From contig JAHJQQ010000011.1 in assembly GCA_018819175.1 (NCBI GenBank), forward strand, positions 79,526 through 143,525: 64,000 nt of DNA, written 5' to 3'. Shown here piece after piece: positions 58,462 through 64,000 of the stretch; positions within the stretch are counted from its first letter, which is position 1; every line of letters starts with the position of its first letter. The notes under the pieces are model-generated. The model was given only the letters and a program-made list of their open reading frames with translations. It had not been told where the DNA came from and made no database searches. The position numbers and the translations under genes are program-made. Origin of the DNA: Gammaproteobacteria bacterium. Its GTDB lineage: Bacteria > Pseudomonadota > Gammaproteobacteria > Thiohalobacterales > Thiohalobacteraceae.

Positions 58462-58696
58462 TGAACCGCAAAGGCGCGGAGGCGCAAAGAAAAGAATTTA
58501 GGGAAACTCTGAATAATTCGTCATTCCGGCGCAGGCCGGAATCCATGTGATTCAAGGCACTAGATTCCGGCCTGCGCCGGAATGACGGTTTAATAATAAA
58601 TCGGAGGGCCCTTAGGACAAAACACTCATTAACAAACCCATTAACAAACCTGATTTATTAATGATTTTCTTTGCGCCTCTGCGCCTTTGCGGTTCA
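58462..58696. repeat. Nested palindromic repeat element, copy 2
   Basis: This occupies most of the 333-bp gap between ggt and the DUF2784 gene. Outer arms: TGAACCGCAAAGGCGCGGAG (58462 on) and a complement at 58664-58696, about 32 bp with one or two mismatches. Inner arms: two exactly complementary 25-base sequences at 58519-58543 and 58563-58587, with core GTCATTCCGGCGCAGGCC. The leader GGGAAACTCTGAATAATT matches that of copy 1 at 16105. It has no coding potential. Confidence 0.85.
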
Positions 58697-58738
58697 CAAT
58701 CACTAGCCACTTAGTGATTCACGGACGTACAGCCAAGT

Positions 58739-59107
58739 ATGTATCCCATGCTGATCAGTTTCGCTGCCGATCTGCTTGTAGCGCTACATCTCATCTTCAT
58801 TCTGTTTGTAATCTTGGGCGGCTTGCTGGTGCTGCGTTGGCGCGGGCTTGTCTGGCTGCACCTGCCTGCCGTCGCCTGGGGGGCGCTGATTGAATTCAAC
58901 AGTTGGGTTTGTCCGCTGACACCCTTGGAAAACCACTTACGCGAATTGGCGGGTGAGGCCGGCTACACGCACAGCTTCGTCGAGCAGTACATTGCACCAG
59001 TTGTATATCCGATAGGGTTGACGCCGCACATTCAGATCTATCTTGGGATAGGTGTTATCGTGATTAACCTAGTCATCTACGCAATAATTTTCCGTAGGGT
59101 GTGGTGA
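58739..59107 (+). CDS. DUF2784 family membrane protein
   Basis: Protein of 122 aa with three or four helices. It has the DUF2784 pattern: an N-terminal AADLLVALHLIFILFVILGG, then HLPAVAWGALIEFNSWVCPLTPLENHLR and a C-terminal YLGIGVIVINLVIYAIIF. The function is unknown. The last codons and stop fall inside a REP element that flanks the downstream transposase gene. Confidence 0.88.
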   Translation: MYPMLISFAADLLVALHLIFILFVILGGLLVLRWRGLVWLHLPAVAWGALIEFNSWVCPLTPLENHLRELAGEAGYTHSFVEQYIAPVVYPIGLTPHIQIYLGIGVIVINLVIYAIIFRRVW

Positions 59108-59130
59108 GCAAAGCGAACCGCACCACCCAG
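59093..59130 (+). repeat. Left REP flanking RAYT
   Basis: Starts CGTAGGGTGTGGTGAGC and contains GCGAACCGCACCAC, forming an imperfect hairpin (GTGGTG...CACCAC). It is the inverted counterpart of the sequence at 59707-59738 on the other side of the transposase, and covers the last codons of the DUF2784 gene. Confidence 0.8.
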
Positions 59131-59144
59131 CATAAATCCGATGT

Positions 59145-59678
59145 CTATTCACCAAAATCATTGCCATTATCGCTCTTCATATTGCCGCCCCAGTCTTCTG
59201 GGTACTCACCTCGCCGAACAAATTGATGAAACGATGACCACGGCCAGTCGCACACCTTGCGTACATATCTATGTTTGACAGGATTAAAATGAATATAATT
59301 CAGATGACGTTGCCAATCTGCTTCATCCCGGATCGTGTACTCCCAAAACCGCCGCTGCCAGATGCCGCGTTCACCACGCCTGATTAAGCTGGCTCGGAGC
59401 GGTTCAGTGGTTTTGATTCGGCGTGAGAAATTGGCCTTGATAAGTCCCCATCGCAAGGCGTAATCGGTGTCGTTTTCTGGTAATCGCCATAGGCAGTGAA
59501 GGTGTTCGGGTAGAATGACGATGGCTTTTATCTGAAAAGGATGGCGCGAGCGAACCTCGCGAAAGACGGCGCGCAGAGTATCGATATTCTCGGTTAGTAA
59601 CGAGCGATGGCGTTGTGCGAGGTTTACGGTGAAAAAATACGTGCCACCAGGCTGGTGCTGGCGAATGTAGAGCGACAT
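59145..59678 (-). mobile_element. REP-associated tyrosine transposase (RAYT, TnpA-REP)
   Basis: Single-strand HUH-type transposase domesticated with REP sequences, 177 aa and apparently intact. It has PGGTYFFTVNLAQR at the N-terminus, the HUH motif in LPEHLHCLWRLPE, then RWGLIKANFSRR, RGERGIWQRRFWEYTIRDEADW, and the region with the catalytic tyrosine HLNYIHFNPVKHRYV, ending DWPWSSFHQFV. It is flanked by inverted REPs at 59093 and 59707, the normal arrangement for RAYT loci. Confidence 0.93.
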
Positions 59679-59706
59679 CCGTGTCCCTCATGTAGTGAGT
59701 TGTATT

Positions 59707-59738
59707 GGTGCGGTTCGCTGCGCGCACCACACCCTACG
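59707..59738 (-). repeat. Right REP flanking RAYT
   Basis: GGTGCGGTTCGCTGCGCGCACC followed by ACACCCTACG; its complement begins CGTAGGGTGTGGTGCGC, almost identical to the left REP. It lies just upstream of the transposase start. Confidence 0.8.
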
Positions 59739-59762
59739 ATGCATTGTTTTTTTATATCAAGA

Positions 59763-60623
59763 TCAGGCCGCATTCGCCTTCGGCAGGATCACCGCGCGCG
59801 CATCGTCGAACTGCCGGTCGGCTTCGTTGATGATGTCTTCCATGAGGGCGATAGGTAGGCCGGTAAGATCCCAGGCAGCGGCTTCCATGGGTGGGACGCG
59901 GCCGGTTTCGCTGTCTGAATCGTAGATGGCGCAGGCGATGACGTCGGCGAGATGGACGATGGTGGTTTCCAACGGGTGGTTTTCAGCCAGGAGTGGTTGA
60001 TGGTGGAAGCGTATCGCCTCGACCAGCCCTTCGGGCAGATGCCAGGCGCGCATCAGTTCGCCGCCGATTTCGCCGTGATCGAAACCGAGTGCTTCCTGTT
60101 CGATCATGTGTAGTGGGGTAAGCTCTTCGCGCGCTCGACGTAGGGTGGTGGCGCATTCCTTGGGGAGTTGTTTGTACATTGCCAGCGAGCCGATGTCATG
60201 CAGCAGGCCGGCAATGAAATAGCGTTCGGTGTTGGGTGCGCGCATGTGCCTTGCGATGATGCGTGCGATGACACCGGTATACAGACTGTGTTCCCAGAAG
60301 CTGTCCATGTTCACTAAATCGGTGGGAATGCCGCGAAAGGTTTTGACGACACTGGTGGCGAGGATCAGGTCCAGTAGCTCAAGGGTGCCGATCACCGTGA
60401 TGGCGCGCGACACCGTATCGATGCGCGATGGGAAGCCATAAAACGGGCTGTTGACGATCTTGAGCAGCCGCGCCGTGAGGCCTGGATCTTCGCCGATGAC
60501 TTGGCCAATTTCGGCGGCTGAGGTGTCCGGGTCATTTATGAGGTCGATGGTGCGCATCACGACCTCTGGCAGTGATGCCAGTTGCAGCGAGCCTTGTACC
60601 AGTGCCTGTGCGCTTATGGTCAT
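59763..60623 (-). CDS. HDOD domain protein
   Basis: Single HDOD domain protein of 286 aa. The order of motifs is LASLPEVVMRTIDLINDPDTS, IGEDPGLTARLLKIVNSPFYGFPSRIDTVSRAI, the degenerate HD helix FIAGLLHDIGSLAMY and LGFDHGEIGGELMRAWHLPEGLVEAIRFHHQP. Such proteins act in signalling, often linked to chemotaxis or c-di-GMP circuits. Its start overlaps the stop of the 106-aa gene upstream, so the two are an operon. Confidence 0.92.
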   Translation of the reverse strand: MTISAQALVQGSLQLASLPEVVMRTIDLINDPDTSAAEIGQVIGEDPGLTARLLKIVNSPFYGFPSRIDTVSRAITVIGTLELLDLILATSVVKTFRGIPTDLVNMDSFWEHSLYTGVIARIIARHMRAPNTERYFIAGLLHDIGSLAMYKQLPKECATTLRRAREELTPLHMIEQEALGFDHGEIGGELMRAWHLPEGLVEAIRFHHQPLLAENHPLETTIVHLADVIACAIYDSDSETGRVPPMEAAAWDLTGLPIALMEDIINEADRQFDDARAVILPKANAA

Positions 60624-60940
60624 TCGGTATCCTCTTGATTACCTGTCAGGCGTTTGCGGTACAGGCGTCGCAACTCATGAATCAGCGGTTGCTGTTCATC
60701 GCAAAACCGGAATTTGGTCTCCAGTTGTGCACTGATCTCTGCCGGGTCTAAGCCAGGTGCCGGTGGAGTTGCCGGGGGCGGTTTTATCATAATCTGCTGT
60801 ACTCGATGGGAGCGCAGCACGTCCAGATGTTTGCCCGTCAGGGTGGCGCCGGCGCAGAGCAGTAGCTGGCCTTTGGCGCCGAGCACATCCTGACCTACGA
60901 CCATGCCCGTCTGTACGTCATCCAGCTTGAGCTGCAACAT
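60620..60940 (-). CDS. Small signalling-associated protein paired with HDOD
   Basis: Protein of 106 aa. The first 55 residues (LKLDDVQTGMVVGQDVLGAKGQLLLCAGATLT) resemble the small N-terminal domain that precedes HD-type output domains in other bacterial phosphodiesterases. A proline-rich linker (PPPATPPAPG) and a helical C-terminus follow. It has no catalytic motif. The 4-bp overlap with the HDOD gene suggests the two products work together, perhaps as a split form of a single protein. Confidence 0.72.
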   Translation of the reverse strand: MLQLKLDDVQTGMVVGQDVLGAKGQLLLCAGATLTGKHLDVLRSHRVQQIMIKPPPATPPAPGLDPAEISAQLETKFRFCDEQQPLIHELRRLYRKRLTGNQEDTE

Positions 60941-61258
60941 CGAATGCGTTTCCTCCGTCCCTGAGGTAGATTCTGTGCGGTGGTTGAAGTGTGGACTGCC
61001 GCCAGTACGTCATTATTTGTCTCGATTCTACACAACTCCCCGGAATATCGAAAAAAATCTATTGGTGTATCCTAACTGCATGAATGCCGTTAGGTTTTTA
61101 CTCCTCAATATGGGGTCTATGGTAATCATGGCGTGGTTGACGAATGTCAAAAGTCATTCATTTACAGCCTGAGCCAAGGTTGTCAGAATACGCGCAGCTT
61201 TTTTGAGTCCGGTTCGTTTCGCCGGGCACGATTAACCACCCGTAGTGGAGAGAACTTA
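60941..61258. other. Intergenic region upstream of cytochrome c gene
   Basis: 318 bp between the divergent HDOD unit and the cytochrome c gene. I see no supported gene or repeat. The stretch is less GC-rich from about 61010 to 61100 and presumably contains both promoters, but no -35/-10 pair was convincing. Confidence 0.5.
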
Positions 61259-61561
61259 ATGAAAAACGTAATAGCTGCAATGTTGGTGAGTGTTACCGTT
61301 ATGGCCAGTGGTGCTGCCGTTGCTGGCGATGCCGCGGCTGGAAAGGCCAAGTCGGCTACTTGCGCCGGTTGCCATGGTCCGGCCGGCGTCAGTGCCAATC
61401 CCCTGTGGCCGAATCTGGCCGGTCAGAAGGAAGCCTATCTGGCCAAGCAGATGAAGGCTTTCCGTGATGGTGGTCGGTCCGATCCGATGATGGCACCGAT
61501 GGCCAAGCCGCTGACCGACGACGATATCGCTAACCTGGCGGCGTATTACAGCAGCCTTTAA
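61259..61561 (+). CDS. Small periplasmic class I cytochrome c
   Basis: Monoheme cytochrome c of 100 aa. The signal peptide ends at AAVAGDA, and the heme motif is CAGCHG (about residue 36). The fold residues PLWPNLAGQKEAYL, the distal methionine region in MMAPMAKPLTDDDIANLAAYYSSL and its size match c4/c5/c553-type electron carriers. It may donate electrons to the cbb3 or caa3 oxidase. It has a good ribosome-binding site (GGAGAGAAC), and a strong terminator follows, so it is probably monocistronic. Confidence 0.92.
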   Translation: MKNVIAAMLVSVTVMASGAAVAGDAAAGKAKSATCAGCHGPAGVSANPLWPNLAGQKEAYLAKQMKAFRDGGRSDPMMAPMAKPLTDDDIANLAAYYSSL

Positions 61562-61587
61562 GCAAGGCGGTCAGTTTGCTGACCTAA

Positions 61588-61617
61588 AAGCCCGGACCAT
61601 CTGGTCCGGGCTTTTTT
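61588..61617 (+). terminator. Rho-independent terminator after cytochrome c
   Basis: An 11-bp perfect stem (AAGCCCGGACC with GGTCCGGGCTT) with a 4-base loop ends in a run of six T (61612-61617), 27 bp after the stop codon. Confidence 0.93.
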
Positions 61618-61662
61618 ATGCGCGACTCAAACGTATGTTTGCGATTCCCTTCAGCCTAAAAA

Positions 61663-61816
61663 AATCATTTCAGCCACGGAAACACACGGAAGACACTGAA
61701 ACACAGTGCACTCCTGGAGCGACTATTCACCACCCTGCGGGGAATGGCGGTGCCGGCGTGAAGCTGATGATCTTGTCCGTGTTTTTCCGTGTGATTCCGT
61801 GGCAAATGCGGTTTAT
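61663..61816. repeat. 153-bp MITE-like repeat, copy 2 (downstream of ctaA)
   Basis: An inverted copy of the element at 34901-35054 over its whole length. Its terminal inverted repeats are CCACGGAAACACACGGAA (61674-61691, one mismatch) and TTCCGTGTGATTCCGTGG (61785-61802). It abuts the end of ctaA. Confidence 0.85.
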
Positions 61817-61820
61817 GTGT

Positions 61821-62864
61821 TCAGGTCCGCGCCTGATGCAACCCGTGCAGCAGATAGAGCGTGAGTGTCAGCAATACCAGTGCGCCTGCCTGATGCGCGG
61901 AGGCCAGGGCTAGCGGTACATGCAGCAGCAGCGTTGAAATCCCCAATGCGACCTGCAGGCCGATCATACCCAGTAACAGATGCGCGCGCAGACGCAATGC
62001 CGCTGGAAGTCCGCGTGCATGGATCCAGAGCGCAATGCCGCTGACCAATATCAGCATCGCCAATAGCCGATGGTTGAACTGTACCGTGGCGATGTTTTCG
62101 AAGAAATTATGCCAGCGGGGTTCGAGCAGGAAGATGGCCTCCGGGATCAGTTTTCCGTCCATCAGCGGGAAGGTGCTGTAGGCATATCCGGCCTTGAGGC
62201 CCGCCACAAATCCTCCTGAGGTGATGGTGATCAGCACAAGCACCAGAAAGAGTAGTGTACCTGTATGCAGACGAGCTGGAGATGCGGCAGGACGATCAGG
62301 TGGTGTCGATAACAGGCCCAGCGCAACCCAGAATATGTAGCCGTAGATAATGAACGCGGCCACCAGGTGCGCCGTGAGACGGTACTGGCTGACATGCGGA
62401 TTATCGACCAGACCGCTGGCAACCATGTACCAGCCGAGCGCCCCTTGCAGCCCGCCGAGTACAAACATGGCAACCAGCTTGGGGATCAGCGCGCGGCGTA
62501 ACCAGCCACGCCAGAGGAAGAACAGAAACGGTAGCAGGAACATCGTGCCGATGGTGCGCCCAAGCAGACGATGGGCGAATTCAAACCAATAGATGGATTT
62601 GAAGTCATCCACGTCCATGTGCATGTTGACCTTCTGATATTCCGGTGAGGTGCGGTACTTGTCGAAGACGATCTGCCACTCTTCCTGGTTGAGTGGCGGG
62701 ACGACGCCGAAGATCGGGTCCCATTCCACCATGGACAGACCGGAGCCGGTCAGGCGGGTGACGCCGCCCAAGACCACCATGGCGAAGATCATAACGCAGC
62801 ACAGCAACAGCCAACTGGCGATAATGCGCTCGCGGCCCTGGTCAACGCCGATACTCGACATCAC
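61821..62864 (-). CDS. ctaA: Heme A synthase
   Basis: CtaA/Cox15 membrane oxygenase that converts heme O to heme A for the aa3 oxidase, 347 aa with eight helices. Conserved histidines lie in WFEFAHRLLGRTIG and in QFNHRLLAML. Other family regions are GGVTRLTGSGLSMVEWDPIFGVVPPLNQEEW and GGLQGALGWYMVASGL. In many oxidase operons it lies between the SCO-like gene and ctaB; here it is 26 kb away on the minus strand, beside the same repeat that precedes ctaB. Confidence 0.95.
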   Translation of the reverse strand: MMSSIGVDQGRERIIASWLLLCCVMIFAMVVLGGVTRLTGSGLSMVEWDPIFGVVPPLNQEEWQIVFDKYRTSPEYQKVNMHMDVDDFKSIYWFEFAHRLLGRTIGTMFLLPFLFFLWRGWLRRALIPKLVAMFVLGGLQGALGWYMVASGLVDNPHVSQYRLTAHLVAAFIIYGYIFWVALGLLSTPPDRPAASPARLHTGTLLFLVLVLITITSGGFVAGLKAGYAYSTFPLMDGKLIPEAIFLLEPRWHNFFENIATVQFNHRLLAMLILVSGIALWIHARGLPAALRLRAHLLLGMIGLQVALGISTLLLHVPLALASAHQAGALVLLTLTLYLLHGLHQART

Positions 62865-63050
62865 TGCTCCCCTCGAAAGTCTATTCGCCCATGTCGATTG
62901 TGGCCTGTTCGGGCCGAACTCTGCGCCAGGATTGTACCCGAATCACTCTGTGCGGCGAACGGTCGTATCTTTGCGCCGGTGCTGGTTTGCGGCTGCGCTG
63001 TATTCGAGCATGCTATGCTCGCTACAGGCTGTTACGGAAAGGAGGCCGGC

Positions 63051-63566
63051 ATGAGTTCAAACGCCAAATCGACGCGCTTTAGCCTGCTGCAGGGGCTGGC
63101 GATGAGTGTCTTGTTTGCCTCATCCTCGTTGAGTAATGCGCTTGAGCCAGCGAACGATGCGTTGGATCTATTGCCGCCGCCGCAGGGAACGCTGGGACAA
63201 GATGAGCAGCCATCCACGGTCTATGACCTCAGTGTGCATGACCCACAGACAATGCAGGCACTGCTGGTACGCCTGGATCAGCTTGCCCGGCAGCCCAGCC
63301 CGCAGTCGCAGGCTGCGCGCATCGCGCTGGTGTTGCATGGCCCCGAACTGGAATATTTCACTATCCGCAATTACGCGATGCACCGTGAGCTGGTGGATCT
63401 GGCGGCCAAGCTGGACGCCTTTCAGGTGATCGAGGTGAAGGCCTGCAACAGCATGCTGCGCCAGATGGGTCTGGAGGCGGCAGATATGCCCGCGTTTATC
63501 GAAATCGTGCCCTATGGCCCGGACGAAGTGAATCGTCTGGTCGGGTCGGGCTATCTGAAGATGTAA
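63051..63566 (+). CDS. Exported DsrE-family-like protein
   Basis: Protein of 171 aa with a signal peptide (LLQGLAMSVLFASSSLSNA) and a DsrE/YchN-like fold region: ARIALVLHGPELEYF, then LAAKLDAFQVIEVKACNSMLRQMGLE and IEIVPYGPDEVNRLVGSGYL. A single cysteine lies in KACNSM, at the position often seen in these intracellular or periplasmic sulfur-related proteins. The function is unknown. Start ATG 63051 has GGAGG upstream. Confidence 0.82.
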   Translation: MSSNAKSTRFSLLQGLAMSVLFASSSLSNALEPANDALDLLPPPQGTLGQDEQPSTVYDLSVHDPQTMQALLVRLDQLARQPSPQSQAARIALVLHGPELEYFTIRNYAMHRELVDLAAKLDAFQVIEVKACNSMLRQMGLEAADMPAFIEIVPYGPDEVNRLVGSGYLKM

Positions 63567-63585
63567 CCCTTCCGGGCGTATTCAA

Positions 63586-63777
63586 TCAGCCGGGATAGCC
63601 ATCGAAGAAATCATCTTCGGCACTGTCGTCCGCGTGTTCGAGATAAGCGCGTTTGGTGGCTTCGGATTCGAAATAGATCTTGAGCGCGTATTCGCCTTCG
63701 CCTTCGATCAGGAAAGGATGCGTCTCGAGGTTGATGACCTCTTTGCCCGTGACGGGATCCGTGGTCGTGATAATCAT
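63586..63777 (-). CDS. Conserved small acidic protein of unknown function
   Basis: Protein of about 63 aa beginning MIITTTDPVTGKEVINLETHPFLIEG, followed by a segment LKIYFESEATKRAYLEHAD and an acidic end. It has no membrane segment or signal. An upstream in-frame start at 63858 exists, but the added residues look non-conserved. I do not recognise the family. Confidence 0.65.
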   Translation of the reverse strand: MIITTTDPVTGKEVINLETHPFLIEGEGEYALKIYFESEATKRAYLEHADDSAEDDFFDGYPG

Positions 63778-63912
63778 ATACCTGCCTCCGGCGCCGGTCT
63801 GGCGCACTTCACTATCGCTGTGCGGCGAAGAGTATAGGATAGAATTGTTCCGAAACAACTATTGAGCATTACATGATGGCATGACATAGATATGCTCGAT
63901 TTAAGAACTTCG

Positions 63913-64000
63913 CCACCCTCTCCCCAACCCTCTCCCGCCCCGGCGGGAGAGGGGGGTTATCCCCTCTCCCCGCTTGCGGGGAGAGGGTTAGGGAGAGGGG
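63913..64000. repeat. CT-rich palindromic repeat at the window edge
   Basis: Blocks of CCCTCTCCC and its complement GGGAGAGGG alternate. They form a hairpin CTCTCCCGCC/GGCGGGAGAG and a second CCCCTCTCCCCGC/GCGGGGAGAGGG. It is a widespread proteobacterial intergenic repeat and probably continues beyond the window. Confidence 0.75.

Noticed and set aside
63913..64000. CRISPR-like repeats at the window end
   Set aside because: The blocks are palindromic CT-rich repeats of irregular spacing without unique spacers, not a CRISPR array.

Overview
The window is a 64 kb chromosomal segment from an aerobic or microaerobic gammaproteobacterium. I infer this from gene order typical of that class: rph-yicC, gmk-rpoZ-spoT-ridA-recG, comF|bioBFHCD, rpoH-ftsXEY, rsmD-coaD and a CcoNOQP-GHIS cluster. 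Most genes are GC-rich (for example 41 of 60 bases at 54001-54060). A PEP-CTERM-like protein, REP elements and a RAYT transposase fit an environmental lineage, but I cannot name a genus.

Layout. (1) 1-7.2 kb: rimO, a Rho antiterminator homologue, hemW, rdgB, rph, a PP2C phosphatase/Ser-Thr kinase pair, yicC. (2) 7.2-12.3 kb: five minus-strand accessory genes (glycosyltransferase, flippase-like membrane protein, LamG lipoprotein, GMC oxidoreductase, small Tat-like protein) lying between yicC and gmk. (3) 12.6-22 kb: gmk, rpoZ, spoT, ridA, recG, ubiA, a PAS-GGDEF-EAL protein. (4) 22-28 kb: comF divergent from a complete biotin operon led by an unknown membrane protein, with a candidate BirA operator between them. 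(5) 28-36 kb: caa3-type cytochrome c oxidase with assembly factors. (6) 36-44.9 kb: complete cbb3 oxidase ccoNOQP and maturation genes ccoGHIS, ending in a 29-codon membrane ORF and a perfect 22-bp hairpin. (7) 44.9-50.1 kb: rpoH with a CIRCE element in its promoter, a double-receiver diguanylate cyclase, ftsX, ftsE, ftsY. (8) 50.1-56.4 kb: two M16 peptidases, a PEP-CTERM lamin-tail protein, rsmD, an AT-rich integron-cassette-like insert, coaD. (9) 56.4-64 kb: ferredoxin, ggt, REP/RAYT region, HDOD pair, cytochrome c, ctaA, small proteins.

The dominant theme is respiration. Two terminal oxidases are encoded together with copper, heme A and heme insertion factors. The heme A genes are split: ctaB sits at 35 kb and ctaA at 62 kb on the other strand, and each lies next to one copy of the same 153-bp repeat in opposite orientation. 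This suggests repeat-mediated rearrangement. Cyclic-di-GMP proteins appear twice, each with an unusual degenerate domain.

The most notable items are the cassette-like insert between rsmD and coaD, the CIRCE element before rpoH, the repeat pair at ctaA/ctaB, the BirA-like box before an uncharacterised bio-operon gene, two copies of a nested palindromic element, and the REP-flanked RAYT. No rRNA, tRNA or CRISPR was recognised.
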